64,000 nt of DNA from Ignavibacteria bacterium (GCA_947491315.1 CANLII010000009.1:1-64000), one strand, 5' to 3'. Positions 30,681 through 41,128 are shown, counted from the stretch's first letter. The notes: generated by a model from the letters alone, not told the origin. A program made the numbers and translations.

Positions 30681-31049
30681 ATGATACAAGAAGAGTCAAA
30701 TCTTATTGCAGCGGATAATTCGGGTGCAAAGCGTGTAAGATGCATTCGTGTTCTAGGTGGACATGCTCGTCGTTATGCTGGAGTAGGCGATCTTATCGTC
30801 GTTTCCGTAAAAAGCGCGCTTCCGAATGCAGGTGTAAAAAAAGGCGAAGTTTGTAAAGCTGTCGTTGTTCGCACCAAGAAAGAGATTAGACGTAAGGATG
30901 GATCATTCATCCGTTTTGACGAGAATGCCGCTGTGATTCTAAACACTCAAGGTGAACCAAGAGGTACGCGTATTTTCGGACCTGTGGCACGCGAATTGCG
31001 TGACAGTGGTTTCATGAAAATCGTTTCTTTGGCACCAGAAGTATTATAA
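30681..31049 (+). CDS. rplN: 50S ribosomal protein L14
   Basis: '[44 protein letters not shown]'. Confidence 0.98.
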   Translation: MIQEESNLIAADNSGAKRVRCIRVLGGHARRYAGVGDLIVVSVKSALPNAGVKKGEVCKAVVVRTKKEIRRKDGSFIRFDENAAVILNTQGEPRGTRIFGPVARELRDSGFMKIVSLAPEVL

Positions 31050-31060
31050 GGATAGCAAAC

Positions 31061-31396
31061 ATGAAGATGTCAATTAAAAAAAATGATATAGTGAAGGTTA
31101 TCTCCGGCGATGACAAAGGCAAAGAAGGCCGTGTTATCGAAGTTGATGCGAAGAAAGGTCGTCTCCTCATAGAGGGTGTGAATGTGCACAAGCGCCACAT
31201 GCGCAAAAGCCAAGCATATCCTGATGGTGGAATTCATGAGCGTGAATTAGCGATAGCATATTCTAATGCCATGTTGATCGACCCTGACACAAATCAAGTA
31301 ACACGCATCCGTTTGGATCGTACAATTGATGAAAATGGAAGAGCACAAGTAAAGCGCCTTGCCGTAAAATCCGGCAAAGAAATAAAAATGCCTTAA
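31061..31396 (+). CDS. rplX: 50S ribosomal protein L24
   Basis: '[54 protein letters not shown]'. Confidence 0.96.
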   Translation: MKMSIKKNDIVKVISGDDKGKEGRVIEVDAKKGRLLIEGVNVHKRHMRKSQAYPDGGIHERELAIAYSNAMLIDPDTNQVTRIRLDRTIDENGRAQVKRLAVKSGKEIKMP

Positions 31397-31416
31397 GACT
31401 TGAATAGAGAATAATC

Positions 31417-32043
31417 ATGGCTAAAGCCCAAACAACATCGAAAAAATATGATCTGAAGCCCGAGGGAAAACGCCTCGAGGAATACTCTGGAGCGGTGCCC
31501 GCGCCGAGACTCTATGCCTTTTACAAAGAGCAGGTAATACCTGTACTAAAGGCTAAGTTTGAATATAAATCAGTGATGCAGGTTCCAAAAATCACAAAGA
31601 TTTGTATCAATATGGGAGTCGGAGCCGCAGTACAAGATCCTAAAATTCTTCAAGCTGCTGTAAATGAGCTAGAGCTTATAACAGGTCAACGCCCTGCAAT
31701 CAGCAAAGCAAAGAAGGCGATTGCAAATTTCCGTCTTCGTCAAGGCATGCCTATTGGCTGTCATCTTACATTGCGTGGTGCAAGAATGTATGAATTTTTG
31801 GATAGATTCATCAATATTGCTTCCCCTCGCATTCGAGATTTCCGTGGATATTCAAGTAATGGATTTGATGGTCGCGGTAATTTGACGCTTGGTATCAAGG
31901 AGCAGATAATTTTCCCTGAAATCGATGTAGACAAGGTAACAAAAATTGCCGGTATGGACATCACTTTCGTCACAACATCCAAAACCGATGAAGAAGCATC
32001 AGCTCTTCTCATGGAATTTGGTTTTCCTTTTCGCAAAGGTTAA
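31417..32043 (+). CDS. rplE: 50S ribosomal protein L5
   Basis: '[64 protein letters not shown]'. Confidence 0.97.
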   Translation: MAKAQTTSKKYDLKPEGKRLEEYSGAVPAPRLYAFYKEQVIPVLKAKFEYKSVMQVPKITKICINMGVGAAVQDPKILQAAVNELELITGQRPAISKAKKAIANFRLRQGMPIGCHLTLRGARMYEFLDRFINIASPRIRDFRGYSSNGFDGRGNLTLGIKEQIIFPEIDVDKVTKIAGMDITFVTTSKTDEEASALLMEFGFPFRKG

Positions 32044-32046
32044 TAC

Positions 32047-32316
32047 ATGGCAAAGACAAGTATCGTAGCACGGAATGAAAAAAGAAAACGCCTTGTGGCA
32101 AAATTTGCAGCAAAGCGTGAAGAATTAAAAGCGGCTGGAGATTTCGAAGGCTTGCAGATGTTACCTCGTAACAGTTCACCGACGCGTGTTCGCAGTCGTT
32201 GTTCCGTGACAGGTCGCGGTAAGGCAGTCTATAAAAAATTCGGCGTTTGCCGAAATGTTTTCCGCCAATTGGCCCTGGAAGGAAAAATTCCGGGTATTCG
32301 CAAATCGAGTTGGTAA
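32047..32316 (+). CDS. rpsN: 30S ribosomal protein S14 (zinc-independent form)
   Basis: '[29 protein letters not shown]...[43 protein letters not shown]', 89 aa without a CxxC pair. Confidence 0.96.
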   Translation: MAKTSIVARNEKRKRLVAKFAAKREELKAAGDFEGLQMLPRNSSPTRVRSRCSVTGRGKAVYKKFGVCRNVFRQLALEGKIPGIRKSSW

Positions 32317-32338
32317 ATACACTTTACGATATACTATT

Positions 32339-32734
32339 ATGCCGGTAACAGATACCATAGCAGATTTCATCACTCGCATCCGTAATGCGGGTCAGGCACG
32401 CCACAAATTTGTCACTGCACCTGCTTCAAAAATGAAGCACGCAATTGCGGAGATTCTCCGTGATCAAGGGTTCGTTGGCGATGTAGATCTAGTAGAAGAG
32501 GAAGGCCATAAAGTTATTAAGGTCGGTCTCAAATACTATGAAGGCAAGCCAGTTATCCAGGACATTCAGCGAGTCAGCAAGTCCGGAAGAAGAATTTATT
32601 CACCTGTTGAAAAATTGCCCCGCGTCAGCAATGGTTTGGGCATTGCCATCATCTCCACTTCAAAGGGTTTGATGACAGAAAAACAGGCACGCGCTTACAA
32701 TGTAGGCGGTGAAATTATTTGCACAGTACGCTAA
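32339..32734 (+). CDS. rpsH: 30S ribosomal protein S8
   Basis: 'MPVTDTIADFITRIRNAGQARHKFVTAPASKMKHAIAEILRDQGFV'; the ORF-track start 32255 overlaps rpsN, ATG 32339 is the likely start. Confidence 0.96.
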   Translation: MPVTDTIADFITRIRNAGQARHKFVTAPASKMKHAIAEILRDQGFVGDVDLVEEEGHKVIKVGLKYYEGKPVIQDIQRVSKSGRRIYSPVEKLPRVSNGLGIAIISTSKGLMTEKQARAYNVGGEIICTVR

Positions 32735-32758
32735 ATCCTGAACTGAAGGAGTAATGCC

Positions 32759-33298
32759 GTGTCACGAGTTGGCAAAAAACTAATTACCGTTCCCAATAAT
32801 GTTCAGTTGAGTTTCACTGATGGTGTTCTTACCGTCAATGGCCCAAAAGGCACTCAAGTTGTTCCAATCGCGGAAGGTATTTCATTCAATAATGAAAATG
32901 GCGCTCTCACATTTCAGAGAGCTAATGATGATAAGAAAGTTCGTGCATTGCATGGTCTTTCGCGCGCTTTAACATTTAATGCAATTGAAGGTGTATCGAA
33001 TGGATTTCAGAGAAATCTCGCCATAGAAGGTGTTGGTTTCAAAGCTGAAATGCGTGGCAAGAAATTGCTGTTGAATTTGGGCTATTCACATCCAATTCTG
33101 GTGATTCCACCTCCTGATATTGAGTTAGTTACTCCAACACCAACTACAATACAGGTCAAAGGAATCAGTAAACATGATGTTGGTGAAGTTGCGTCTAAGA
33201 TTCGAAGCATTCGTCCGCCTGAGCCCTATAAAGGCAAAGGTGTTCGATACGAAGGTGAGTATATCCGTCGCAAGGCCGGTAAGTCTGCAGGTAAATAA
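32759..33298 (+). CDS. rplF: 50S ribosomal protein L6
   Basis: 'MSRVGKKLITVPNNVQLSFTDGVLTVNGPKG...RPPEPYKGKGVRYEGEYIRRKAGKS'; GTG start with aaggag. Confidence 0.97.
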   Translation: MSRVGKKLITVPNNVQLSFTDGVLTVNGPKGTQVVPIAEGISFNNENGALTFQRANDDKKVRALHGLSRALTFNAIEGVSNGFQRNLAIEGVGFKAEMRGKKLLLNLGYSHPILVIPPPDIELVTPTPTTIQVKGISKHDVGEVASKIRSIRPPEPYKGKGVRYEGEYIRRKAGKSAGK

Positions 33299-33332
33299 TA
33301 GTTGAACGAAAGATTCTCAAGAGACAACAGAG

Positions 33333-33704
33333 ATGAATTTAGAAAAATCAAAAAAAATACGTCAAAAGCGCAGAAAGCAACATATTCGTAAGCGCATATT
33401 CGGTAATCCCGAACGCTTACGTCTGAGTGTTAACAAAAGCCTCAAGCATATTACTGCACAGATTATTGATGATACAAAGGGTGTAACACTCGTATCGGTT
33501 TCTTCTGTGGAAAAAGATGTTCGAGAGGCTTTGACATCAGTTGCAACAAAAGTTGCTCAAAGTCAGTATATTGGTGGCTTGCTTGCAAAGCGCGCTAAAG
33601 AAGCAAATATTTCAATCGTGGCATTTGATCGTAATGGTCATTTGTACCATGGAAGATTAAAAGCACTTGCCGATGCCGCCCGCGAAGGCGGTCTGCAATT
33701 CTAA
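33333..33704 (+). CDS. rplR: 50S ribosomal protein L18
   Basis: '[34 protein letters not shown]...[28 protein letters not shown]'. Confidence 0.96.
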   Translation: MNLEKSKKIRQKRRKQHIRKRIFGNPERLRLSVNKSLKHITAQIIDDTKGVTLVSVSSVEKDVREALTSVATKVAQSQYIGGLLAKRAKEANISIVAFDRNGHLYHGRLKALADAAREGGLQF

Positions 33705-33719
33705 TTTATAGAGGATGCC

Positions 33720-34223
33720 GTGAGCAAAGTAAGAGTGTCTGAACTGGATCTAAAAGATAAGTTGGTTTATGTTGGCCGTACTGCGAAAGTAGTAAAAGGT
33801 GGTCGACGTTTCAATTTCACTGCATTGGTTGTTGTCGGTGATGGCAATGGTTATGTGGGTTATGGACTAGGCAAAGCTGGTGAAGTCGTTGACGCTGTAA
33901 GCAAAGCGACTAATGCTGCAAAGAACAATATCGTAAAAGTGCAATTGCAAAAAACTACAATTCCACATGAAGTTCTTGCGAAATACGGTGCTGCATCAGT
34001 TCTTATCAAGCCCGCAACAGCTGGTACTGGCGTTATTGCAGGTGGTGGTGTTCGTGCAGTGCTCGAACTTGCCGGAGTGCAGGATGTTCTGACGAAGAGC
34101 ATAGGATCTTCTAATCCACACAATACGGTTAAAGCAACTATTCGTGCATTGACAATGCTTGAGGATGCACAATCTGCTTCGAAACGCAGAGGCATCTCAT
34201 TACAGAAATTGTTGCAAGGTTAA
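33720..34223 (+). CDS. rpsE: 30S ribosomal protein S5
   Basis: '[57 protein letters not shown]'. Confidence 0.97.
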   Translation: MSKVRVSELDLKDKLVYVGRTAKVVKGGRRFNFTALVVVGDGNGYVGYGLGKAGEVVDAVSKATNAAKNNIVKVQLQKTTIPHEVLAKYGAASVLIKPATAGTGVIAGGGVRAVLELAGVQDVLTKSIGSSNPHNTVKATIRALTMLEDAQSASKRRGISLQKLLQG

Positions 34224-34235
34224 GGAGTGTTTGAT

Positions 34236-34424
34236 ATGAAAGAAGGTTCAAAAATTAAAGTAACACAGGTTCGCAGCATCATCAAATGCAAGCAGAATCA
34301 AAAAGATACAATACATGCGTTAGGCTTGGGTCGTCCCAACTATTCAGTTGTTCACACGCTCAATCCTCAAATCGCAGGCATGATCAATGTGGTCAGCCAT
34401 CTTGTGAAAGTTGAGACAATTTGA
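34236..34424 (+). CDS. rpmD: 50S ribosomal protein L30
   Basis: 'SKIKVTQVRSIIKCKQNQKDTIHALGLGRPNYSVVHTLNPQIAGMINVVSHLVKVE'; aggag upstream of ATG 34236. Confidence 0.94.
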   Translation: MKEGSKIKVTQVRSIIKCKQNQKDTIHALGLGRPNYSVVHTLNPQIAGMINVVSHLVKVETI

Positions 34425-34444
34425 AAGTCGGAGAATACCTCATT

Positions 34445-34909
34445 ATGAAGCATATTGGAAATATCAGCCCCAGCAAAGGTTCAGTAAAAGGCATGAAGCG
34501 CATCGGTAGAGGTGCAGGTTCTGGACATGGTGGGACATCAACTCGCGGACACAAGGGTCATTCTTCTCGTTCAGGTTTTAAGCAGAAGAGAAACTTCGAG
34601 GGCGGTCAAATGCCTTTGAGTCGTCGTCTGCCAAAATTTGGATTCAAGAATCCATTCCGTATAGAATATCAAGAAGTTAATGTTGCTCGTTTGCAAGAAT
34701 TGGTAGACACTCAAAAAATTCATGCCGGCGATACAATCAATCTTGAAACACTTCGGAACTTGGGCGTAGTTCGTTCTTCAAGAATACCTGTAAAGGTTCT
34801 CGGCAACGGTGAACTTTCAGCAAAGTTGAATGTATCTGCTGCAAAATTCACTGAGTCAGCCAAAGGAAAGATTGAACTAGCCGGAGGCACCGCTGCAATC
34901 GATGAATAA
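34445..34909 (+). CDS. rplO: 50S ribosomal protein L15
   Basis: 'KRIGRGAGSGHGGTSTRGHKGHSSRSGFKQKRNFEGGQMPLSRRLPKFGFKN'; ATG 34445 more likely than the TTG at 34421. Confidence 0.95.
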   Translation: MKHIGNISPSKGSVKGMKRIGRGAGSGHGGTSTRGHKGHSSRSGFKQKRNFEGGQMPLSRRLPKFGFKNPFRIEYQEVNVARLQELVDTQKIHAGDTINLETLRNLGVVRSSRIPVKVLGNGELSAKLNVSAAKFTESAKGKIELAGGTAAIDE

Positions 34910-36254
34910 GTTTTTTCAGACATTGGTCAATGTATTTCGCATTGAGGAATTGAGAGATAGAATAATCTTCACAGCACTTGTTTTATTAGCTGTGAGAATT
35001 GGTTCTTATATTCCCCTACCCGGTGTGGATGTCATTGCATTGCAGTCAACAAAAGGTGGAGATTCGAATACATTATTCGGATTATATGATCTATTTGTGG
35101 GTGGAGCATTGTCCAATGCAGCCATCTTTGCGCTCGGTATCATGCCATATATTTCGGCTTCCATTATCCTGCAATTGGCAGGTATTGTGTTGCCAGAATT
35201 TCAGCGCCTTCAAAGAGAAGGTGAAGATGGACGAAGAAAGATTAATCAATTTACACGCTATCTTACAGTGCTTATTGCAGCTTTGCAAGGTTGGGGTGTG
35301 ACTATAAAGATACTTAATCCAGGTACAAGTTCAGCTGCAGTTGTAGCACCTGACATGGTTGGAATATTTACTATTTCATCTATTGTTTTGCTTACTGCGG
35401 GTACTGTATTCCTAATGTGGCTTGGAGAACAAATAACAGAGCGTGGTTTGGGAAATGGTATTTCGCTTATCATTTTCATTGGAATTATAGCTCGTCTTCC
35501 TGATGCATTATTTGCAGAAATTGCGTATATCACTTCAACACCGCAATTATTTGTACACCTCATCATATTCGCTGTATTGATATTTATCATTGCCGGTGTA
35601 ATATTGGTTACCCAAGGTGCGCGAAGGATACCAATTCAATATGCAAAGAGAGTAGTTGGCAGGAAAGTATATGGTGGAACAACCCAATACATCCCATTGA
35701 GAGTGAATACTTCAGGTGTTATGCCGATTATTTTCGCTCAGTCAATATTGTTTGTACCAAGTACAATCTTAAGTTTCTTTCCTGAAAACACATCTTTACA
35801 ATGGCTTTCACAGCAATTGTTTAGTGAGCAGTCTTGGGTATATGCAATGACATTCTCATTGTTAATTGTATTCTTTACCTATTTCTACACTGCAGTAGCT
35901 TTTAATCCAAAAGATGTTGCAGACAATATGAAGAAGCAAGGTGGGTTCATTCCAGGTGTAAGACCAGGTGCTCCAACTGCAGATTATATTGAGAATATAT
36001 TGACAAGAATTACATTGCCCGGTGCTATATTTCTTGCATTGATTGCAATCATGCCAACATTCGTTTCAAATGTATTGCGCGTTCAGCCATCATTTGCCTC
36101 CTTTTTTGGTGGAACAAGTTTGTTGATTATGGTTGGTGTTGCACTTGACACTTTGCAACAAGTTGAATCTTACTTACTCATGCGTCATTATGATGGATTT
36201 ATGAAGAGTGGAAAGATTCGTGGTCGTGCAAATGCAGGTCAAGGTGGATTTTAA
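34902..36254 (+). CDS. secY: Preprotein translocase subunit SecY
   Basis: 'RIGSYIPLPGVDV', 'FALGIMPYISASIILQL', 'NPKDVADNMKKQGGFIPGVRPG'; about 10 TM segments. Confidence 0.98.
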   Translation: MNKFFQTLVNVFRIEELRDRIIFTALVLLAVRIGSYIPLPGVDVIALQSTKGGDSNTLFGLYDLFVGGALSNAAIFALGIMPYISASIILQLAGIVLPEFQRLQREGEDGRRKINQFTRYLTVLIAALQGWGVTIKILNPGTSSAAVVAPDMVGIFTISSIVLLTAGTVFLMWLGEQITERGLGNGISLIIFIGIIARLPDALFAEIAYITSTPQLFVHLIIFAVLIFIIAGVILVTQGARRIPIQYAKRVVGRKVYGGTTQYIPLRVNTSGVMPIIFAQSILFVPSTILSFFPENTSLQWLSQQLFSEQSWVYAMTFSLLIVFFTYFYTAVAFNPKDVADNMKKQGGFIPGVRPGAPTADYIENILTRITLPGAIFLALIAIMPTFVSNVLRVQPSFASFFGGTSLLIMVGVALDTLQQVESYLLMRHYDGFMKSGKIRGRANAGQGGF

Positions 36255-36259
36255 TTGAC

Positions 36260-37045
36260 ATGGAATTAACCGCGGTACATATACCCGGACCAAACCATGA
36301 TATTGAAAAAGCATGTAGAATAGTTGCAGAAACTATTTCATTGGTTGGAAAATCTGTAAAGCCAGGTATAACAACTATAGAGCTTGATAAAATAGCAGAA
36401 GATAATATTCTTTCCAGAAATGGAAGACCTGCTTTCAAGGGTTATAAGGTTGGATCATTAGAATTCAAACATTCATTATGCATATCTGTAAATGAAGAAG
36501 TGGTTCACGGTGTTCCTGGGACAAGAGTTCTGAAAGAAGGTGAAATAGTATCGATCGATTGCGGTGTGGAATACAATGGTTGGTTTGGAGATAGCGCCTA
36601 TACCTTTCCTGTTGGTACCATCGATAAGTCGGTACAAGATTTGCTAATAGCTACACAAGATTCATTGGATCTTGGAGTTCAGCAAGCAAAAAGTAAGAAT
36701 AAGGTCTATGACATAGCTCGAGCAGTACAAACGCACGTTGAAAAACATGGTTATTCGGTAGTTCGACAATTGGTTGGACATGGTATAGGAAAGCATCTTC
36801 ACGAAGATCCTGCCATACCGAATTTTGTTCCTGCACTATTGCAGCGCAGTTACTATCCAAATGATAAATTGCGGAAAGGTCAAGCAATTGCAATTGAGCC
36901 GATGGTCAATTTAGGAACCTATAGCGTAAAGACATTGAGTGATGGATGGACGGTTGTGACGGCAGACAAAAAACCATCGGCACATTTTGAGCATACAGTG
37001 CTCATTGAAGATGATGGACCGGTGATATTAACCTTAATGGATTAA
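36260..37045 (+). CDS. map: Methionine aminopeptidase, type I
   Basis: 'AFKGYKVGSLEFKHSLCISVNEEVVHGVPGTRVLKEGEIVSIDCGVEYNGWFGDSAYTFPVG...VGHGIGKHLHEDPAIPNF'. Confidence 0.97.
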   Translation: MELTAVHIPGPNHDIEKACRIVAETISLVGKSVKPGITTIELDKIAEDNILSRNGRPAFKGYKVGSLEFKHSLCISVNEEVVHGVPGTRVLKEGEIVSIDCGVEYNGWFGDSAYTFPVGTIDKSVQDLLIATQDSLDLGVQQAKSKNKVYDIARAVQTHVEKHGYSVVRQLVGHGIGKHLHEDPAIPNFVPALLQRSYYPNDKLRKGQAIAIEPMVNLGTYSVKTLSDGWTVVTADKKPSAHFEHTVLIEDDGPVILTLMD

Positions 37046-37051
37046 GACAAT

Positions 37052-37270
37052 ATGTCGAAACAAGATCTTATTCGGATAGATGGTGTGATTGATGAGACGC
37101 TACCAAATACACAATTTATTGTGAAGTTGGAAAATGGACACAAGGTTCTCTGTCATATCTCCGGTAAGATGAGAATGAATTTCATCAAGATTTTACAAGG
37201 CGACAAAGTAACTGTTGAATTGTCACCCTATGATCTTGCAAAAGGCAGAATAGTATATCGTTATAAATAA
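37052..37270 (+). CDS. infA: Translation initiation factor IF-1
   Basis: '[72 protein letters not shown]'. Confidence 0.98.
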   Translation: MSKQDLIRIDGVIDETLPNTQFIVKLENGHKVLCHISGKMRMNFIKILQGDKVTVELSPYDLAKGRIVYRYK

Positions 37271-37278
37271 GTGATTTC

Positions 37279-37395
37279 ATGAAAGTACAAGCATCTGTAA
37301 AAAAACGCAGCCCTGAAGACAAAATCGTCGTACGCAGAGGCAAAGTGTATATCATCAACAAGAAAAATCCACGCTTTAAGCAAAGACAAGGATAA
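37279..37395 (+). CDS. rpmJ: 50S ribosomal protein L36 (Cys-less form)
   Basis: Hand translation [38 protein letters not shown] (38 aa); absent from the supplied ORF track because of its length. Confidence 0.95.
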   Translation: MKVQASVKKRSPEDKIVVRRGKVYIINKKNPRFKQRQG

Positions 37396-37409
37396 TTTAG
37401 GAGTATACA

Positions 37410-37787
37410 ATGGCTCGTATAGCCGGTGTCGATCTGCCAAAAAATAAGAGAGGCGTTATTGGCCTCACATATATCTTCGGTGTGGGCAAGAAAAAGTCCG
37501 CTGAGATTCTCACAAAGGCAGGAATTGCTTTTGAGAAACGTGTATTGACTTGGACAGATGAAGAAATTGCAAGCATTCGTGCGGCAATTGCTGACCATAA
37601 AGTTGAAGGTCAATTGCGTTCCGAAATCCAGTTAAACATTAAGCGTTTGATGGATGTCGGATGCTATCGCGGATTGCGTCATCGCCGTGGATTGCCTGCT
37701 CGCGGTCAACGTACACGCACCAATTCCAGAACGAGAAAAGGTCGTCGTAAGACAGTTGCAGGTAAGAAAAAGGCAGTCAAGAAGTAA
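37410..37787 (+). CDS. rpsM: 30S ribosomal protein S13
   Basis: '[39 protein letters not shown]...[26 protein letters not shown]'. Confidence 0.98.
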   Translation: MARIAGVDLPKNKRGVIGLTYIFGVGKKKSAEILTKAGIAFEKRVLTWTDEEIASIRAAIADHKVEGQLRSEIQLNIKRLMDVGCYRGLRHRRGLPARGQRTRTNSRTRKGRRKTVAGKKKAVKK

Positions 37788-37817
37788 TAGCATTATTAAC
37801 CTCACATTCCGAATATT

Positions 37818-38204
37818 ATGGCGGCAACTAAAAAGCGCGTAAAGAAAAAAACCGTCAGTGACATACACGGTAAAGCACTCATTCGTGCAACATTTAACAA
37901 TGTAATCGTGACAATCACCGACACATATGGTAATGTTCTCACTTGGTCATCCGCAGGTCGTAATGGCTTCCGTGGTTCCAAGAAGAATACTCCATATGCA
38001 TCACAAGTTTCTGCAGAGCGTGCAGCGAAGGAAGCTCATGAAATGGGCTTGCGTAAAGTAGAGGTAATTGTACGCGGACCCGGCTCAGGTCGTGAAGCTG
38101 CAATTCGTGCACTAGCTCAAGCAGGACTTGAAATATTGAATATACTTGATAAAACTCCTTTGCCTCACAATGGTTGTAGACCACCAAAGCGTAGAAGAGT
38201 TTAA
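37818..38204 (+). CDS. rpsK: 30S ribosomal protein S11
   Basis: '[82 protein letters not shown]'. Confidence 0.98.
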   Translation: MAATKKRVKKKTVSDIHGKALIRATFNNVIVTITDTYGNVLTWSSAGRNGFRGSKKNTPYASQVSAERAAKEAHEMGLRKVEVIVRGPGSGREAAIRALAQAGLEILNILDKTPLPHNGCRPPKRRRV

Positions 38205-38235
38205 TCGAAACCGACAGCATAATCGGAAGAACATG

Positions 38236-38322
38236 ATGCCTGCTTGATGCGGGCATTGTGCACTCTGGAAATACAGAGATAATTAACGATTGCTCTTACC
38301 CGGCTCCCCGTTTTGGGTAGCC
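38236..38322 (+). promoter_or_regulatory. Structured leader upstream of rpoA (three consecutive hairpins)
   Basis: Hairpins 38236-38256 (ATGCCTGC/GCGGGCAT), 38263-38278 (CTCTG/CAGAG), 38302-38322 (GGCTCCC/GGG-t-AGCC) in the rpsK-rpoA gap. Confidence 0.5.
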
Positions 38323-38341
38323 TCCATGAATGAGATAGAGA

Positions 38342-39355
38342 ATGAATACTTCAATGCAAATGCCCGAACGGGTACAAATCGAAGAAACAGAGATAGCGAA
38401 TCAGGGTCGTTATGTACTTCAGCCTCTCGAAGAAGGCTATGGCGTAACGATTGGTAATGCTCTCCGTAGAGTACTCTTGTCATCCATTCCCGGACATGCC
38501 ATTATTGGTGTGAAAATCGGCAATGCATTGCATGAGTTCGAAACAATTCCTGGTGTAGTAGAAGATATGTGTGAAATTGTCCTCAATCTCAAAGAGGTTC
38601 GTTTCCGCTTGCTTGACAAGAAAAACACCAAAATTTCCTTCAAGATGAAAGGTCCAAAAATTTGGACAGCCGCTGATATTCAAGCAGCAGCTCCTCATAT
38701 TGAGGTGATGGATCCTGACAAATATATTGCAACCCTCGAAACAGATGCTGAATTCGATGTTGATTTCCGCATTGGTAAAGGTAAAGGATATGTTCCTTCA
38801 GAAGAGCAAAACAGTTCTGAATATCCTATGGGCATGATTCCGATTGATGCGATTTTCACACCAATCAAGAATGTGATTTACACAGTTGAGCCATTCCGTG
38901 TTGGTCAAAAAACTGACTATGAAAGACTTACATTAGATGTATACACAGATGGTACTTTAACTGCTCAAGAATCAATCCAAGAAGCTGCGGCAATTCTTCA
39001 AGATCACTTAATGCTTTTTGTGAACTTTGAGCAAATGCGTCGTGAAATGGAAGCACAAGAAGTTGTTGAAGAAGAAGCGAAGGAAGCAGAAAAATCTCGT
39101 ATGAGACGCATTCTTTTCACTCCTGTAGATGAACTCGAATTGTCTGTTCGAGCTCACAATTGCCTGAAAGCGGCAAATATTAAAACACTTGCGGAACTTG
39201 TCTCTTTGAATGAACAAGATTTGCTCAAGTTCAGAAATTTTGGTCGCAAATCACTTTCTGAATTAGCAGATATTGTTCGTGTTCATGGCCTTGCATTTGG
39301 CATGAACATCGAAAAATACGTTCTAGAGCAAAAAGCCGCAGAATCAGAAGCATAA
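38342..39355 (+). CDS. rpoA: DNA-directed RNA polymerase subunit alpha
   Basis: 'YVLQPLEEGYGVTIGNALRRVLLSSIPGHAIIGVKI...VDELELSVRAHNCLKAANIKTLAELVSLNEQDLLKFRNFGRKSLSEL'. Confidence 0.98.
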   Translation: MNTSMQMPERVQIEETEIANQGRYVLQPLEEGYGVTIGNALRRVLLSSIPGHAIIGVKIGNALHEFETIPGVVEDMCEIVLNLKEVRFRLLDKKNTKISFKMKGPKIWTAADIQAAAPHIEVMDPDKYIATLETDAEFDVDFRIGKGKGYVPSEEQNSSEYPMGMIPIDAIFTPIKNVIYTVEPFRVGQKTDYERLTLDVYTDGTLTAQESIQEAAAILQDHLMLFVNFEQMRREMEAQEVVEEEAKEAEKSRMRRILFTPVDELELSVRAHNCLKAANIKTLAELVSLNEQDLLKFRNFGRKSLSELADIVRVHGLAFGMNIEKYVLEQKAAESEA

Positions 39356-39382
39356 TACAACGATAGAATAGAGAGAATTACC

Positions 39383-40096
39383 ATGATCCATCGCAGAGTA
39401 GGAAGAAAGCTTAATCGTACCTGGAGCCATAAGAAAGCTCTTATGTGCAACCTTGCTACAGATCTCTTTCTTCATAAAAAACTGGTAACAACAGAAGCCA
39501 AGGCAAAAGAACTCCGTCCATTCGCTGAGTCTTTGATTACTCGCGCACGCATTGCTCTTCGCAATGAACAAAACGGAAAATTGCCAACCGCTCGCCCAAA
39601 TAAGGCAGGCGAAGTTATACCTGTTACAAAAGATTTTGTGCAACGCCGACAAGTAGGACGCTTCATTCGCAATAAAGCAGTTCTTCAAGAATTATTTGAT
39701 ACAATTGCTCCTGCAGCAGCAACTCGTGATGGTGGATATACACGCATCATCAAAATTGGTCGCCGTCGTGGTGATGCAGCCCGCGAAGCAATCATTGAAT
39801 TGGTTGATTTTTCAGCCCCTCAAGATGGTATTGTTCGTCGCAAAAAGAAAGCAATTCCAGCTCCAAAAGTATCTACTTCAGCACCCGTAGAGGTTATTGC
39901 ACCTGTAGCTGCTCCAATTATTGAAGAAATAGCTCCTGAAGTGGATGAAACAATTGTAGATACAGTCCAAACATCGGCTGATGCTATTGAATTGCAAGCT
40001 GATACTACCGAAGTAACACCTATTGAAGATGCACCTGCAAGTGAAGATGCACCCGCAGATGCCCCAAAAGATAGTGGCGATGCTTCAGCTGAATAA
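39383..40096 (+). CDS. rplQ: 50S ribosomal protein L17 with long acidic/Ala-Pro C-terminal extension
   Basis: 'RRVGRKLNRTWSHKKALMCNLATDLFLHKKLVTTEAKAKELRPFAESLITRAR'; 237 aa in total, the last ~85 aa low-complexity acidic. Confidence 0.96.
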   Translation: MIHRRVGRKLNRTWSHKKALMCNLATDLFLHKKLVTTEAKAKELRPFAESLITRARIALRNEQNGKLPTARPNKAGEVIPVTKDFVQRRQVGRFIRNKAVLQELFDTIAPAAATRDGGYTRIIKIGRRRGDAAREAIIELVDFSAPQDGIVRRKKKAIPAPKVSTSAPVEVIAPVAAPIIEEIAPEVDETIVDTVQTSADAIELQADTTEVTPIEDAPASEDAPADAPKDSGDASAE

Positions 40097-40117
40097 TGTT
40101 AATACATTGAATATTTA

Positions 40118-40148
40118 AAGGCAACTGTTTTAGTTGCCTTTTTTTTTA
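40118..40148 (+). terminator. Intrinsic terminator after rplQ (end of ribosomal super-cluster)
   Basis: AAGGCAACT/AGTTGCCTT 9-bp stem followed by a run of T. Confidence 0.92.
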
Positions 40149-40159
40149 GGTAATGGTCA

Positions 40160-41128
40160 ATGCATGTAATGATTTCATGCGGTGATATCAATGGCATCGC
40201 AACAGATATTTTCTTTCGTACATTCACGAAGCAAGTTTTCCCCGATATGCAATTCAGCATTGCAATCAATGAAGATACTGCAAAAGAAGTATGCGCAAAG
40301 TGGAATGTTATGTATGTCAATCAATGCATGCACTTTGAATCCTTGAAGATTAATATTCTTCCATGCAGGCAATATGCTGAGTATCATCCTGGATCTTCAC
40401 TTTCAGATGCTTCAAAACTAGCAATCGAATCATTGGATGTCTCTCTAAATGCAGTGAAGAATGGATATGCAGATGCATTGTTGACTTTACCTATCGCAAA
40501 AGATGCAATGAATGCCGAGGGTTGGAAATACAGTGGTCAAACAGATTGGCTCAAACATGAATTTGAGGGTTCAAATCCAATCATGATACTGTTTCATGGA
40601 TCAATGAGAGTTGCACTTGCAACTGTGCATATGCCTTTGAAAAAAGTATCACAGTCACTTACGATTAGTTCACTTACTGATATCATTGATGGCGTTGATC
40701 AATGCATGAAGATCGATTTCAATATTGAATATCCGCGTATTGCTGTATTGGGACTTAATCCTCATGCAGGTGAACATGGTTTGCTTGGAGATGAAGAAAA
40801 AGGTTTTATCATTCCTGCGATTGAATCTGCAAAGTCAAATGGGATACAATGTTTCGGACCTTTCCCTGCAGATGGTTTTTTCTCTCGTCCAAGTTGGAAA
40901 AATTATGATGCAATCATTGCTCAATATCATGATCAAGGATTGATTCCATTGAAGTTATATGCGCAAGGGCATGGTGTGAATTTCACTGCAAATCTTCCCA
41001 TAATTCGCGTATCTCCAGATCATGGAACTGCTTATGATATTGCAGGTACTGATGTGGTTGAAGAACATAGCATGATTTCAGCAATAGATGCAATTCGAAC
41101 AATTCTAAATAATAGAAAAAGTAGATGA
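40160..41128 (+). CDS. pdxA: 4-hydroxythreonine-4-phosphate dehydrogenase
   Basis: 'ISCGDINGIATDI', 'ALLTLPIAKDAMN', 'GLNPHAGEHGLLGDEEKGFIIPAI', 'GPFPADGFFSRPSW', 'IAQYHDQGLIPLKLYAQGHGVNFTANLPIIRVSPDHGTAYDIAG'. Confidence 0.93.
   Translation: MHVMISCGDINGIATDIFFRTFTKQVFPDMQFSIAINEDTAKEVCAKWNVMYVNQCMHFESLKINILPCRQYAEYHPGSSLSDASKLAIESLDVSLNAVKNGYADALLTLPIAKDAMNAEGWKYSGQTDWLKHEFEGSNPIMILFHGSMRVALATVHMPLKKVSQSLTISSLTDIIDGVDQCMKIDFNIEYPRIAVLGLNPHAGEHGLLGDEEKGFIIPAIESAKSNGIQCFGPFPADGFFSRPSWKNYDAIIAQYHDQGLIPLKLYAQGHGVNFTANLPIIRVSPDHGTAYDIAGTDVVEEHSMISAIDAIRTILNNRKSR

Noticed and set aside
32047-37395. Cys-poor S14 and L36 as evidence of unusual zinc adaptation
   Set aside because: Zinc-independent rpsN and Cys-less rpmJ are common in Bacteroidota-like lineages, so not unusual here.
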